Translations under genes and position numbers: made by a program | The notes under the pieces: model-generated | What the model was told of the DNA's origin: nothing | Database searches by the model: none | Seen by the model: the letters and a program-made list of their open reading frames with translations, nothing else | From: Nocardia brevicatena NBRC 12119 | GTDB lineage: Bacteria > Actinomycetota > Actinomycetes > Mycobacteriales > Mycobacteriaceae | Reading direction: 5' to 3' | Assembly (NCBI RefSeq): GCF_000308495.1 | Contig: NZ_BAFU01000012.1 | Coordinates: forward strand, 21,575-85,574 | DNA: 64,000 nt | Shown here: piece after piece, positions 1 through 8,898 of the stretch | Numbering within the stretch: position 1 is the first letter of the stretch | Layout of the letters: each line of letters begins with the position of its first letter

Positions 1-1
1 C

Positions 2-916
2 GACACCGCCCTCACCGACTCGGGACGCACCATCGCCGTCTCGGTCTGGTACCCGGCCGCCACGGCCGGCCCTCCGGCGCCCTATATTCCCGAACCGCGG
101 CCGATCGCCGCTGCGCAGATCGCCGCCCGCACCGCGCAGTGGGTGTACACCCCCACCGCGGCCGTGGCGATGCTCCTCGCGAGGGTGCCCGCCACCGACA
201 ACGCGGCACCCGCCGACCTCGGCGCGCTGCCCGTCGTCATCTGGTCGCCCGGCCTGGGTACTCCCCGCTGGCTGGCCTCCGGTCTTGCCGCCGATATCGC
301 CTCCCGCGGCTACGCCGTCGTCACCATCGACCACACCGGTGAAGCACCCGCCGTCGCGCTGCCGAACGGACAGTTGGTGCTCGGCGATATCCCCACCCGA
401 AACCCCGGCTACCTGCGGTCCGCTCTCACCGTCCGTGTCGCCGACATGCGCCTGGTCCTCGACCGGCTCACCACCCTGCCGGTCATCGGCGACCGCGTGG
501 ACACGAACCGGATCGCGGCCGCCGGCCACAGCTACGGCGGCCAGACCGCGGTTACCGCGGCCGCGGCCGACCCCCGCATCCGAACCGTCCTCGTCCTCGA
601 CGGTTCCGCCGGATGGGACGGTGTCGCCGACGTCCCCGACCTCGAACAGCCGGTGCTACTGCTCGCGGCGGGCGATATGCTGCACGCCTCGTGGCTGGAA
701 CTCCACACCGCCGTGGCCGGCACCGTCGCCGGGGCCGGTCATTACAGCCCGACCGACCTGCCCGCGTTCGGCGGTGGAGCCGAGCTGTGCGGCACCATAC
801 CCGCGGAAACCGGTACGGCGATCACCCGTTCGGTCGTCGCGGCATGGCTCGACCGAACGTTACGTGGCGCCGACCGACCACTGCCGGAATTCCCGGCGCT
901 GCACTGGCGTCGTTGA
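2..916 (+). CDS. Alpha/beta hydrolase, PAF-acetylhydrolase/dienelactone hydrolase-like, 5' truncated
   Basis: The reading frame is open from the left edge of the window, so the N-terminus is missing; a GTG at 143 is internal to the coding sequence. A WYPA motif near the visible start, typical of PAF-acetylhydrolase-like lipases, is followed by a beta strand ending in the oxyanion segment VIWSPGLG. The nucleophile elbow GHSYGG lies near nt 527-544, and a late GAGHYSPTD supplies a plausible catalytic histidine near nt 735. These are the hallmarks of a serine esterase or lipase acting on acyl esters, but the substrate cannot be told. No signal peptide can be judged because the start is outside the window. 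No downstream partner follows; the next 600 bases hold no convincing large gene. Confidence 0.85.
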   Translation, partial: DTALTDSGRTIAVSVWYPAATAGPPAPYIPEPRPIAAAQIAARTAQWVYTPTAAVAMLLARVPATDNAAPADLGALPVVIWSPGLGTPRWLASGLAADIASRGYAVVTIDHTGEAPAVALPNGQLVLGDIPTRNPGYLRSALTVRVADMRLVLDRLTTLPVIGDRVDTNRIAAAGHSYGGQTAVTAAAADPRIRTVLVLDGSAGWDGVADVPDLEQPVLLLAAGDMLHASWLELHTAVAGTVAGAGHYSPTDLPAFGGGAELCGTIPAETGTAITRSVVAAWLDRTLRGADRPLPEFPALHWRR

Positions 917-924
917 AAAGAAAG

Positions 925-1000
925 CACCGGTCACACCGAAGACGGGTTGACCGGCGCTTCCTCCAGTGTCCCCTGTCGGGATTGGGCCGACGACCTTTCG
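925..1000 (-). repeat. Decayed copy of the tRNA-Thr 3' half and its terminator
   Basis: Read on the minus strand, this stretch matches the 3' half of the intact tRNA-Thr at 2214-2285 plus its downstream hairpin at 2167-2203. The anticodon-stem side, variable region, T arm, acceptor 3' strand and the right hairpin arm are all recognisable. Similarity stops at the anticodon stem. The T stem has changed from GTCAG/CTGAC to GTCGG/CCGAC, so pairing is kept, but the T loop reads CCCAATC instead of TTCAATC, so it is not a working tRNA. It is either a decayed tandem duplication or the displaced attachment-site half of an integrated element. Confidence 0.7.
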
Positions 1001-1550
1001 GTTTCGGGTAACACGTAGGTCTTCCAACCGTGCCCGACTGCCACTCGGCGAGCAGTTGGACGGAGTTCTACAAGACCGCGGACAACAGGTTGAACGTGAA
1101 GTTCAGAGTGGGACCGAAATCGAAAACGAAGACGAAGGTCACCGCAGTACTCCTACAGTCGTGAAGCTGGGCTCATATCGGCCGGCCGGCATGGCGGGAT
1201 CCGGAATTTGCGGATCCGTGAAAGTCTTTACCTTCGTCGCTATTACGAGAACAAAGGTGTGCCATTCGTAGGTACGCCACCTCAGGACGCCGTTGGGTCC
1301 GGACGGTAGCATGCCCCTCTCATGCGATCCGGATAGGCGCGCCGACAAGCCGGTTCCGGGAGTTGCTCGGTAAAGCGAGGCATTCGACCATCACAGCCTG
1401 CCCTTCCTCGGCGACCCGCCGGTCGTAACTCTGGTGAGCAGGTTCAACCGTCGTGTCAGTGGGTATGGTGGAACCGTTGGGTTCCGCTCACCAGCACAGG
1501 CTGCACAGAGGCTCTTGAACCGGGTGATTCACCGAGCAGAGGAGTGCACG
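1001..1550. other. Gene-poor stretch between the tRNA remnant and a small ORF
   Basis: No ORF here has convincing coding character. A perfect 7-bp stem (GGATCCG, 7-nt loop, CGGATCC) lies at 1197-1217. A second dyad, GGAACC-GTTG-GGTTCC at 1470-1485, sits about 65 nt ahead of the small ORF at 1551. A promoter-like pair with GGTTCA near 1441 and TATGGT near 1464 overlaps this dyad's left side, so the dyad could be an operator. That reading is speculative. Base composition here is visibly less GC-rich than in the neighbouring genes. Confidence 0.4.
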
Positions 1551-1634
1551 ATGGGGGTCTTCTTGAATTTCGGTCCGACGTGGAGCAACACGTGGAACAT
1601 TTTCTCGCTGATCTTCAGTATCCCCACGCAGTGA
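1551..1634 (+). CDS. Small hydrophobic peptide, 27 aa, unknown function
   Basis: A purine-rich Shine-Dalgarno (AGAGGAG, ending at 1543) lies 7 nt ahead of an ATG, giving a 27-codon ORF that ends in TGA. The peptide starts MGVFLNFGP, carries WSNTWN and ends with the hydrophobic run IFSLIFSIPTQ. It has two Trp, four Phe and no Cys, and is neutral overall. It looks like a membrane-inserting or secreted micro-peptide rather than a leader, because nothing is encoded close downstream. The ribosome-binding site is better than that of many real genes in this window, which is the main support. I do not recognise a family. It lies alone between the tRNA-Thr remnant and tRNA-Thr, so it may be a survivor of a lost element. 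Confidence 0.5.
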   Translation: MGVFLNFGPTWSNTWNIFSLIFSIPTQ

Positions 1635-2166
1635 CAGCAGCGGTCCGGAACATCCGACACGTGTTCCGCGGTACCGGTCCGCCTCGCAGATAATCGGATG
1701 AGACCGCCCCGAACAGGGCATACCGGCGTGCCGCCGGAATCAACCGCCGAGCCTTGCCGAGACCACCTCGATATCCGATGCGGTGGATGGCCGGACAAGT
1801 TGTCCGTCCGCCCCCTGCCTACTTCTCCCTCTCTCCTCGTACTGGCCATCTCAGCGAAAGTCGGGCGTGTCGAGGATGCCGTGGGCGCCGCGTAGCGGAT
1901 ACCGAAGGCGGTCCTCGGCTCGTTCGGCCGGCGCGAGACCATCGGCCATGAGGAACGGGGATGTCAACGCACCGTGTACCACCTCGGGAAGGTGCGGCAC
2001 GCCGATGCGTCTTCAGGGCGTGCCCACGGCCGCCATCGCGGCTCGGCCGGGAATACGGATGACGCCTTCACGGTGCGGACCTACGATGCGTTGGCCAGTG
2101 TCGCGTCGGCGTCGCAGGCAGTTGTGACAAACCTGACAACATGCGTCGGAGCGGTCGAATCGGAAA
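1635..2166. other. Gene-poor stretch upstream of the tRNA-Thr terminator
   Basis: Several open frames exist on both strands, but all are arginine-, proline- or serine-rich shadow frames without a ribosome-binding site or recognisable domain. The only local structure I see is a 15-base odd palindrome (CGGACAA-G-TTGTCCG) at 1792-1806, which could be an operator half-site pair or chance. Nothing else in this stretch is supported. Confidence 0.4.
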
Positions 2167-2203
2167 CGCCGGTCAACCCGTAAGAAGGACGGGTTGACCG
2201 GCG
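2167..2203 (-). terminator. Terminator hairpin downstream of tRNA-Thr
   Basis: Perfect 15-bp stem (arms 2167-2181 and 2189-2203) with a 7-nt loop, starting 11 nt beyond the tRNA 3' end. On the minus strand it is followed by TTTCC, a weak U-tract. A degraded copy of the same hairpin lies at about 925-956. Confidence 0.75.
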
Positions 2204-2213
2204 TCTCTCCTCG

Positions 2214-2285
2214 AGCCCCCTGTCAGGATTGAACTGACGACCTTTCGCTTACAAGGCGAGCGCTCTACCACTGAGCTAAGGAGGC
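2214..2285 (-). tRNA. tRNA-Thr (anticodon TGT)
   Basis: The minus strand folds into a full cloverleaf of 72 nt without encoded CCA. The acceptor pairs GCCTCCT with AGGGGGC, the D arm holds GCTC-AGTGGTA-GAGC, the anticodon loop is CTTGTAA, and the T arm is GTCAG-TTCAATC-CTGAC. The TGT anticodon reads ACA and ACG-type threonine codons. It stands alone, with a strong hairpin downstream and a decayed 3'-half copy 1.2 kb further on, the usual setting of an integration hotspot. Confidence 0.95.
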
Positions 2286-2317
2286 GGAAGCTCAGACATC
2301 ATAACCGGACGTGCGCA

Positions 2318-2349
2318 CCGGCCGACACCGGATATCCGGTGTCGGCCGG
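2318..2349 (-). terminator. 32-bp perfect palindrome behind the mbtH-like gene
   Basis: Two perfectly complementary 16-nt arms meet at GATATC with no spacer. It lies 43 nt beyond the stop codon of the MbtH-like gene and 32 nt before tRNA-Thr, so it most likely ends transcription of mbtH ahead of the tRNA promoter. There is no clear U-tract. Confidence 0.6.
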
Positions 2350-2391
2350 CGGCAGGTCGGGTGCCGAGCCGTTCGGAGGGATCGGCCCGGG

Positions 2392-2631
2392 TCAGGACTT
2401 GGCCTGGCGGGCCGCCTCGTCGGCCGCCATGGCGTCGCGCAGGCTCTTGGGCCGCATATCGGTCCAGTTCTGTTCGACGTATTCCACGCAGGCTGCGCGG
2501 CTGTCCTCGCCGAACACCACTCGCCACCCGGCCGGAACCTCGGCGAAGGTCGGCCACAAGGAGTGCTGTTCCTCGTCATTGACCAGAACGTAGAAGCGGC
2601 CGTCCTCGTCGTCGAACGGGTTGGTGCTCAT
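2392..2631 (-). CDS. MbtH-like protein (orphan)
   Basis: The 79-aa product carries the whole MbtH core: [20 protein letters not shown], then SLWP, then a stretch beginning [12 protein letters not shown], and an EQNWTDMRP tail. MbtH proteins bind the adenylation domains of non-ribosomal peptide synthetases and activate or stabilise them, as in siderophore (mycobactin/nocobactin) and peptide antibiotic assembly. The Trp pair in LWP and GWR that docks on the adenylation domain is present. The ATG at 2631 is preceded by GAGGTG. No synthetase gene lies in this window, so it must work in trans or serve a distant cluster. The 32-bp palindrome downstream probably terminates it. No convincing IdeR box was found upstream. 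Confidence 0.93.
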   Translation of the reverse strand: MSTNPFDDEDGRFYVLVNDEEQHSLWPTFAEVPAGWRVVFGEDSRAACVEYVEQNWTDMRPKSLRDAMAADEAARQAKS

Positions 2632-2844
2632 TTCACCTCACTGGATGCTCGCGCGTATGTGTACGGGTTGCTGCGGGTCGACCGCGCCGAATACCGCGAA
2701 CCCCGGCCGGCGGAACCCGACTGATAGGTCGACCCTAGCAAGGCCGGCGTTACCTTTGGGAAGACACCTCAACTGGGGGTCCGACCGTCCGAACCCCGCT
2801 GCCTGCGCAATTGTGATGTGCGCCGCCTGCGGCCGCCGGTCTAC

Positions 2845-3678
2845 TCAGGCGGCGAAGAAGTCGAGCAGAACCTTGTTCACCGCCTCCGGCCGTTCCAGGT
2901 ATCCATAGTGGCCGGCGTCGGGAATCTCCTGGTAGCGCGCGTTGGGAATGGCCTCGGCCACCTCACGGGCCAGATACGGCGGGATCATCCGATCGTCGGC
3001 GAAGCCCACCGACAGGCAGGACACGGTGATATCCCGATAGGCCTGCACCCGGTCGAACTCGTGGTCCATCCGACGCTGGGCGCGGATTCCGGGGCCCACC
3101 GGCCCACCGGTGAACTCGAACAGATCGAGCCAGTCGCGCGCGGCGTTCACATCGGCCATGGTCGCCGGGGACAGATTCATCACCGCGGTAATCGCGGCCT
3201 CGTACTTCGGCGGCAGAGCGACCCCACTGGAGTCCAGTTCGTGTTCGCCCAGCGACAGCACCTTCTGGAACTGGTCCAACCGTCCGTGACCGGCCAGGAA
3301 AACCGCCTTGCGCACCAGCTCGGGGCGGGCGAGGGCGAGTTCCTGCGCCACCCGGGCGCCCATGGAAGTGCCGACCACCAGCGCCGGGCCCTCGTCGAGC
3401 AGTTCGATCAGTCCGGCGGTATCGGCCACCATATCGTCGATGGTCATCCCGTCGACCGCCTCGTAGGAGGGTGCGATACCGCGGTTGTCGAAGGTGCACA
3501 CGCGGTAGCCCGCGGCGACGAGCGCGGGGACCTGATGCAGCTCCCACACCCGGCCCGGGCTGCCGGTTCCCATGATCATCACCACGAGCGGGCCGCCGCC
3601 CTTCACATCCGTGCCCTTGGCCCGGTCGCCCTTGACCTGGTAGTTGAGTGAAATTCCGTTTACCGTGGCCAACGGCAT
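2845..3678 (-). CDS. Alpha/beta fold hydrolase, 277 aa
   Basis: A soluble alpha/beta hydrolase. The start is set at the ATG at 3678 because GGAAGGGG precedes it and the N-terminus then begins directly with the first beta strand (MPLATVNGISLNY); the longer open frame upstream is arginine- and proline-rich and unlikely to be coding. Visible motifs are the oxyanion segment IMGTGSPG (about 35-42), FDNRG (63-67), the nucleophile elbow GTSMGA with Ser105, and GHYGYLERPE near 256-265 with the catalytic His257. Such proteins act as esterases, lactonases or epoxide hydrolases; this one cannot be assigned further. It is divergent from the small gene at 3854. Confidence 0.88.
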   Translation of the reverse strand: MPLATVNGISLNYQVKGDRAKGTDVKGGGPLVVMIMGTGSPGRVWELHQVPALVAAGYRVCTFDNRGIAPSYEAVDGMTIDDMVADTAGLIELLDEGPALVVGTSMGARVAQELALARPELVRKAVFLAGHGRLDQFQKVLSLGEHELDSSGVALPPKYEAAITAVMNLSPATMADVNAARDWLDLFEFTGGPVGPGIRAQRRMDHEFDRVQAYRDITVSCLSVGFADDRMIPPYLAREVAEAIPNARYQEIPDAGHYGYLERPEAVNKVLLDFFAA

Positions 3679-3853
3679 GCTGGTGGCCCCTTCCTCATCG
3701 GTTTCGTGCTGCACACGGTATAGCCACCGGGCCGGCGGTGTTACACGAAGGGAGCGCCGGGGTGGCGCCGGACACGGCGCGCCGCGGATACTCGCGCGGC
3801 AGATACCATTGACTATTCGAACAGAACCAGCGCACCTGCCGAGAGGACTCGAA

Positions 3854-4027
3854 ATGGCCGCCAAGAGCAGCGCCAATGGTATCGCCGACGACGATCTGGA
3901 ACCCCTCGCCGACGAGACCGCGCGTCAGGCCCAGCGCGTCGTGGCCGCCTACGCCGCCGACGCCGACGAGTGCCGGATGCTGCTGTCGATGCTCGGAATC
4001 GGTCCGGGCGCCCGGGGCGGCGAGTAG
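3854..4027 (+). CDS. Small conserved protein preceding otsA, 57 aa
   Basis: ATG after GAGAGGACTC, 57 residues ending in TAG. The sequence is acidic and alanine-rich with a predicted helical middle (ADETARQAQRVVAAYAADAD) and a C-terminal LLSMLGIG. A small ORF of this size sits directly ahead of otsA in mycobacteria too (Rv3489 by my recollection), which supports it being a real, conserved gene rather than a random frame. It lies 95 nt upstream of otsA on the same strand and may be co-transcribed. Function is unknown, and there is no signal peptide or membrane segment. Confidence 0.65.
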   Translation: MAAKSSANGIADDDLEPLADETARQAQRVVAAYAADADECRMLLSMLGIGPGARGGE

Positions 4028-4122
4028 TTCCACGGCCCTCGAGCGTCCCCGGCGCCAACGGCGACGTCGGTGGAGGCGTACACAACTGCACATGCCAACA
4101 GCGACGCGCAAAGGATGCGTGA

Positions 4123-5763
4123 GTGGACCCGATGACAGACCAGCCGTCCAACGACTCCGAGCACGCCCTGTCGGACCGAATCGCCGTACCCGATACCGGT
4201 CCCAATTCGATCGACGCCGAGGTGGCCGCCCCAGAACCGGTGGACGCCCAGCCGATCCGCAGTAGCGACAACGGTCCCGGCCCCGGGTTCGTCGTGGTCG
4301 CCAACCGGCTGCCGGTGGACCTGGAACGGTTGCCCGACGGCACCAGCCGGTGGAAGCGCAGCCCTGGCGGTCTGGTCACCGCGTTGGAACCGGTGTTGCG
4401 CAACAATCGGGGAGCCTGGGTGGGCTGGGCCGGTATTCCCGACGTCGAGGTCGACCCGATCATCGAGGACGGGCTGGAACTGTACCCGGTGCCGCTGTCG
4501 GCACAGGAGGTCACCGACTACTACGAGGGTTTCTCCAACGGGACCCTCTGGCCGCTCTACCACGATGTGATCGTGCGCCCGGTCTACGATCGCACCTGGT
4601 GGGCGGCCTACGTACAGGTGAACCGCCGGTTCGCCGAGGAAACCGCGAAGGTCGCCGCGGAGGGTGCCACCGTCTGGGTGCAGGATTACCAGCTGCAGTT
4701 GGTGCCGAAGATGCTGCGGATGCTGCGCCCCGACCTGACCATCGGCTTCTTCCTGCACATCCCGTTCCCGCCGGTGGAGCTGTTCATGCAGATGCCGTGG
4801 CGGACCGAGATCGTGGAGGGGCTGCTCGGCGCCGACCTGATCGGCTTCCATCTGCCCGGCGGGGCGCAGAACTTCCTGTATCTGGCCCGGCGACTGGCCG
4901 GCCAGCCCACCTCCCGCGGCAGCGTCGGGGTGCGGTCGAAGATGGGTGTGGTGCAGGTGGGCTTCCGCACCGTGCGGGTGGGGGCCTTCCCGATCTCCAT
5001 CGCCTCGGCCGGACTGGACGAGCATTCCCGACGCCGCACCGTCCGGGAACGGGCCGCCCGCATCCGGGCCGAACTGGGCAGCCCGAAGAATATCCTGCTC
5101 GGTGTCGACCGGCTGGACTACACCAAGGGCATCGATATCCGACTCAACGCCTTGGAGGAACTGCTGGCCGAGGGGCGGATCGACCCTCGGGAGACGGTCA
5201 TGGTGCAGCTGGCCACGCCGAGCCGGGAGCGGGTGGAGAGCTATATCCAGATGCGCGGGGATATCGAACGCCAGGTGGGCCGGATCAACGGCGAATTCGC
5301 CCGGGTGGGCTACCCGGTGGTGCATTATCTGCACCGGCCGATCGTGCGCGAGGAACTGATCTCGTTCTTCGTCGCCGCCGACGTCATGCTGGTGACACCG
5401 CTGCGGGACGGGATGAACCTGGTCGCCAAGGAATACGTGGCCTGCCACAGCGGTCTCAACGGCGCCCTGGTGCTCAGCGAGTTCACCGGTGCCGCCGCCG
5501 AACTGCGGCAGTCCTATCTGTGCAATCCGCACGACCTGGACAGCGTAAAGGATGCCATCATGTCGGCGCTCACCGACGACCGTGATACCCGCCGTCGGCG
5601 GATGCGGGCGCTGCGGCGGCAGGTGCTCGCCCACGATGTCGACCGCTGGGCCCGCGCCTTCCTCGACGCGCTCGCGCAGGGCCAGGTCGCGGGTCGTGCC
5701 CTGATCAGCTCGGACGGCGAGGACGGCGACATGGAGGACTACCCCGAGGAATTGCAGGACTGA
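4123..5763 (+). CDS. otsA: Alpha,alpha-trehalose-phosphate synthase (UDP-forming)
   Basis: A GT20 glycosyltransferase that joins glucose from UDP- or GDP-glucose to glucose-6-phosphate to give trehalose-6-phosphate, the first step of OtsAB trehalose synthesis. Visible motifs are ANRLPV (60-65), SPGGL (80-84), [10 protein letters not shown] (about 185-194), HIPFPP (about 212-217), [11 protein letters not shown] (about 327-337) and the nucleotide-sugar-binding segment beginning [12 protein letters not shown] (about 427-438). At 546 aa it is longer than E. coli OtsA because of an acidic, disordered N-terminal extension of about 50 residues. The GTG at 4123 has AAGGA 7 nt upstream; an ATG at 4132 is the alternative. 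No otsB is visible next to it. Confidence 0.96.
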   Translation: MDPMTDQPSNDSEHALSDRIAVPDTGPNSIDAEVAAPEPVDAQPIRSSDNGPGPGFVVVANRLPVDLERLPDGTSRWKRSPGGLVTALEPVLRNNRGAWVGWAGIPDVEVDPIIEDGLELYPVPLSAQEVTDYYEGFSNGTLWPLYHDVIVRPVYDRTWWAAYVQVNRRFAEETAKVAAEGATVWVQDYQLQLVPKMLRMLRPDLTIGFFLHIPFPPVELFMQMPWRTEIVEGLLGADLIGFHLPGGAQNFLYLARRLAGQPTSRGSVGVRSKMGVVQVGFRTVRVGAFPISIASAGLDEHSRRRTVRERAARIRAELGSPKNILLGVDRLDYTKGIDIRLNALEELLAEGRIDPRETVMVQLATPSRERVESYIQMRGDIERQVGRINGEFARVGYPVVHYLHRPIVREELISFFVAADVMLVTPLRDGMNLVAKEYVACHSGLNGALVLSEFTGAAAELRQSYLCNPHDLDSVKDAIMSALTDDRDTRRRRMRALRRQVLAHDVDRWARAFLDALAQGQVAGRALISSDGEDGDMEDYPEELQD

Positions 5764-5833
5764 CACCACGGCTCACAGCAACCGCACAGCCGGGACGCAG
5801 CCCGTTCGCAGCCGCGAGGGCGAGGATGGTGGG

Positions 5834-6559
5834 GTGACTGGTTCTGCCGAGCAGGCACCCGAGGCCCGGGTACTGGTGGTCGACGACGAGCCCATGATCG
5901 TCGAACTGTTGTCGGTGAGTCTGCGCTTCCAGGGCTTCGAGGTCGCCACCGCCGGTGACGGCGCCAAAGCCCTCGATCTGGCCCGCAGCTTCCGGCCGCA
6001 GGCGCTGATCGTGGATGTGATGATGCCCGGAATGAACGGCTTCGGCCTGCTGCGGCGGCTACGGGCCGACGGGATCGGCGCCCCGGTGCTGTTCCTCACC
6101 GCGCGCGACGAGGTGCACGACAAGGTGGCCGGGCTGACATTGGGTGCCGACGACTACGTCACCAAACCGTTCAGTCTGGAAGAGGTGGTGGCACGGCTGC
6201 GGGTGATCCTGCGCCGCGCCGGCGCGGTCGCACCCGTGCGGGAGACCTCACGGCTCCGGTTCGCCGATATCGAACTCGACGACGACACCCATGAGGTGTG
6301 GAAGGCCGGCGAGCCGGTCGCGCTCTCGCCCACCGAGTTCACCCTGCTGCGTTATTTCATGGTCAACGCGGGGACCGTGCTGAGCAAACCGCGCATTCTG
6401 GACCATGTGTGGCGTTACGACTTCGGCGGGGATGTCGGGGTGGTGGAGACCTATGTGTCGTATCCGCGGAAGAAGATCGACACCGGGGATCGGCGGCTGA
6501 TCCACACACTGCGCGGGGTGGGATATGTTATGCGTGAACCGAACAGCGGCCGGACATGA
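5834..6559 (+). CDS. phoP: Two-component response regulator PhoP (OmpR family)
   Basis: Receiver domain at about 12-125 with acidic pocket VVDDE, phosphoacceptor Asp61 (VDVMMPG), Thr89 and Lys111 (VTKPF), then an OmpR-type winged helix at about 145-235 (LSPTEFTLLRYF, HVWRYDFGGD, LIHTLRGVGYV). It is very close to mycobacterial PhoP along its whole length (for example IVELLSVSL, RLRADGI, SLEEVVARLRVILRRAG), and it is followed by phoR and a convergent HIT gene exactly as in M. tuberculosis Rv0757-0759c. PhoP controls lipid, acid and hypoxia responses there. One oddity is YVSYPRKKID in the recognition region, where mycobacterial PhoP has Leu-Arg instead of Pro-Lys. The stop overlaps the phoR start. 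Confidence 0.93.
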   Translation: MTGSAEQAPEARVLVVDDEPMIVELLSVSLRFQGFEVATAGDGAKALDLARSFRPQALIVDVMMPGMNGFGLLRRLRADGIGAPVLFLTARDEVHDKVAGLTLGADDYVTKPFSLEEVVARLRVILRRAGAVAPVRETSRLRFADIELDDDTHEVWKAGEPVALSPTEFTLLRYFMVNAGTVLSKPRILDHVWRYDFGGDVGVVETYVSYPRKKIDTGDRRLIHTLRGVGYVMREPNSGRT

Positions 6560-8295
6560 ACGCCGAGCACCAAGACCGGGGCGAGGCGGGAGGCGGTGCG
6601 GCCGGGACGGACCATGGGACCGGGTTCGCGCATGCGACCGGGGCGGAAGGTGCCGCCGAGCCGGAGCTCGGAGCCGACCATACAGGCCGGAACCGCCCCC
6701 TCGGTGCCGGAATCGCCGTCGAGGACGGTGCGGCCGCCGACAGCTCCGGTGAGCGGGTGACAACCCGGCGCGAGAGCAGACGTGACGCCCCGCCGCAGGG
6801 CCGGATACGGCGGGTGATCGCGGGCAGGCCGGCGGCGATCCCGTTGCGGGTGACGTTGGTGCCGGCACTGGTGGTCCTGGCCGCCGGCGGCCTGTTGGCG
6901 TCCGGTGTGGCGGTGACCTCTGCGCTGCGCGGCGTGCTCATCGAGCGAGTCGATCAGCAGTTGAGCGAGGCGGCGCATACCTGGGCGCGCCCGGGCGGGC
7001 CGCGGTTGCCCCCCTTACCGGGGCGTCCCAGGGAAGAACGCCCGCCGGTGCTGTTCTTCGCCCGGGTCAAGGACAACTCGGGGGTCCCGTTCCTGAAACT
7101 CGACGAAGACAATCGGCCCGCCCCCGACCTGCCCGCCGACCTGGTTCCGGGTACCTTCACCACCGGATCGGTGGGTGACGCCTCGGTGAAATGGCGGGTG
7201 CTGTACACCGAGAACTCATCGGGTACCAGCATGGTTGCGCTCCGGCTGGACGAAACCGAGGACATCATCGACCGGCTCATCGTGTTACAGGCCGGGATCG
7301 GCGCGCTGGTGTTGGCGGCCTTGGCGGTGGCGGCGTATTTCGTGATCCGGCAGAGTCTGCGCAGGCTGACCGTCGTCGAGGAGACGGCCGCCGGTATCGC
7401 GGCGGGCGATCTGCACCGTCGGGTACCCGTGCGCGACACCAATACCGAGATCGACCGGCTGGCCCGGTCGCTCAATGCCATGCTCGCGCAGATCCAGGCG
7501 GGTTTCGTGGCGACCGAGGCCGCGGAGGAGGCGGCGCGGCGCTCCGAGGAGAAGATGCGCCGGTTCGTCGCGGACGCCGGCCACGAACTGCGCACGCCGC
7601 TCACCACGATCCGGGGTTTCGCCGAACTGTACCGGCAGGGTGCCACCGGGGACGCGGGCATGCTGTTGAATCGGATCGAACACGAATCGAACCGGATGGG
7701 GTTGCTGGTCGAGGATCTGCTGATGCTGGCCCGCCTGGACGCCCAGCGTCCGGTGGAACGCACACCCGTCGACCTGCTGCGGCTGGCCGGCGATGCCGTG
7801 CACACGGCACGGGCGGTCGCCGCCGCGCAGTATCCCGACGGCCCGCGCCGACCGATCGATCTTCGGGTCGACCCCGGGGAGGGCACCACCGAAGTGCCCG
7901 GGGACGAGTCCAGGCTGCGTCAGGTACTGAGCAACCTGCTGAACAACGCCCTCACCCACACCCCGCCCGAGGCGGCCGTCACCGTGCGACTCATCCCGGA
8001 ACCGGACGAGGTGCGGCTCGACGTGATAGATACCGGCCCGGGCCTGACCCCGGAGCAGGCCGAGCGGGTTTTCGAACGGTTCTATCGCATCGACGATTCC
8101 CGTAGCCGCGGCAGCGGCGGCACCGGCCTGGGCCTGTCCATCGTGCAGGCGCCGGCCACTGCGCACGGCGGCACGGTGAGCGTGCACAGCGAACCGGGAC
8201 GGGGCGCCACGTTCACCGTGCGGTTGCCGCGTAACCCGAAACCCCGTCCTGACCGCCTGCCGTATCGGGTCTATTCCGGGACGTTGGCGCCGTAA
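6556..8295 (+). CDS. phoR: Sensor histidine kinase PhoR
   Basis: The ATG overlaps the phoP stop by 4 nt, so the pair is translationally coupled. From the N-terminus there is a glycine-, arginine- and acid-rich tail of about 90 residues, a first membrane helix (about 98-124), a short extracytoplasmic sensor, a second helix (about 240-262), a HAMP segment, and a HisKA box with phospho-acceptor His343 (DAGHELRTP). A HATPase domain follows with NLLNNAL, DTGPGL and GTGLGLSIV. At 579 aa it is about 90 residues longer than I remember for mycobacterial PhoR. A GTG at 6814 would remove most of the extra tail and is a possible true start. The 3' end overlaps the convergent HIT gene by 25 bp. Confidence 0.92.
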   Translation: MNAEHQDRGEAGGGAAGTDHGTGFAHATGAEGAAEPELGADHTGRNRPLGAGIAVEDGAAADSSGERVTTRRESRRDAPPQGRIRRVIAGRPAAIPLRVTLVPALVVLAAGGLLASGVAVTSALRGVLIERVDQQLSEAAHTWARPGGPRLPPLPGRPREERPPVLFFARVKDNSGVPFLKLDEDNRPAPDLPADLVPGTFTTGSVGDASVKWRVLYTENSSGTSMVALRLDETEDIIDRLIVLQAGIGALVLAALAVAAYFVIRQSLRRLTVVEETAAGIAAGDLHRRVPVRDTNTEIDRLARSLNAMLAQIQAGFVATEAAEEAARRSEEKMRRFVADAGHELRTPLTTIRGFAELYRQGATGDAGMLLNRIEHESNRMGLLVEDLLMLARLDAQRPVERTPVDLLRLAGDAVHTARAVAAAQYPDGPRRPIDLRVDPGEGTTEVPGDESRLRQVLSNLLNNALTHTPPEAAVTVRLIPEPDEVRLDVIDTGPGLTPEQAERVFERFYRIDDSRSRGSGGTGLGLSIVQAPATAHGGTVSVHSEPGRGATFTVRLPRNPKPRPDRLPYRVYSGTLAP

Positions 8296-8696
8296 CCGAG
8301 CTCGCGCAGCGCCTTCTTGATCTTGGTCTGGGCCTCGTCGAGGGATTCCGGGGAGGGGTTGGGGTCGGCGCCCGAGATGTCGAAATCACCCAGGGAGAAG
8401 GCGGGGAAGACGTGGACGTGCAGATGCGGGACCTCCAGGCCGGCGATGAGCAGACCGGCGCGGGGCGCGTCCCAGGCGGCGCGTACGGCGCGGCCGATCT
8501 TCTGGGCGAGGGCATTGATACGTGCGAAGGTTTCGGGGTCGATGTCCTGCCACTGGTCGATCTCCGCGCGCGGTACCACCAGGGTGTGACCCGGTTTCAC
8601 CGGGTTGATGGTGAGGAACGCGACGAACTCGTCGTCCTCCCAGACGAATCGGCCCGGGAGATCGCCGGCGATGATCTGACTGAAAACAGAGGTCAT
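8271..8696 (-). CDS. HIT family hydrolase
   Basis: A 141-aa histidine-triad protein with the catalytic HLHVHVFP motif (His91, His93, His95) and the fold signatures [23 protein letters not shown] enzymes hydrolyse nucleoside phosphoramidates, adenylylated substrates or dinucleoside polyphosphates. Its position, tail-to-tail with phoR, matches the HIT gene Rv0759c of M. tuberculosis. The 25-bp overlap of the two 3' ends leaves no room for a terminator between them. A second HIT protein is encoded at 15048-15470. Confidence 0.93.
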   Translation of the reverse strand: MTSVFSQIIAGDLPGRFVWEDDEFVAFLTINPVKPGHTLVVPRAEIDQWQDIDPETFARINALAQKIGRAVRAAWDAPRAGLLIAGLEVPHLHVHVFPAFSLGDFDISGADPNPSPESLDEAQTKIKKALRELGYGANVPE

Positions 8697-8898
8697 GCCC
8701 GCAGATTACGCGTCCCGCGCCGGACCGGAACACCACCGCACACGCTGCGTCCGGTAGCAACAGCGGGCCGCGAGCCCGACCCACGGAGCACAGCCCGGAC
8801 GGGGGACGACGGCCGGAGGCGGCAGCGCGGCGTAACCACGCAGGCCGCCCCTGCCCAGGCATATCGAGCGTGGAGTGCCCACCTATAAGCTTTCGGGA

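Noticed and set aside
1204-1260. Promoter in the TTTACC...TATTAC stretch
   Set aside because: The spacing between the two hexamers is about 8 nt, too short for sigma70-type recognition.
1529-1942. 137-aa minus-strand ORF in the gene-poor zone
   Set aside because: No ribosome-binding site, composition of a random frame, and overlaps the better supported 27-codon ORF.
2632-2844. Possible IdeR iron box upstream of the mbtH-like gene
   Set aside because: Only weak half-matches near the TTACCTTT stretch; no 19-bp palindrome seen.
3949-5769. 606-aa minus-strand ORF opposite otsA
   Set aside because: Shadow of otsA; His-, Arg- and Pro-rich, no domain, no ribosome-binding site.
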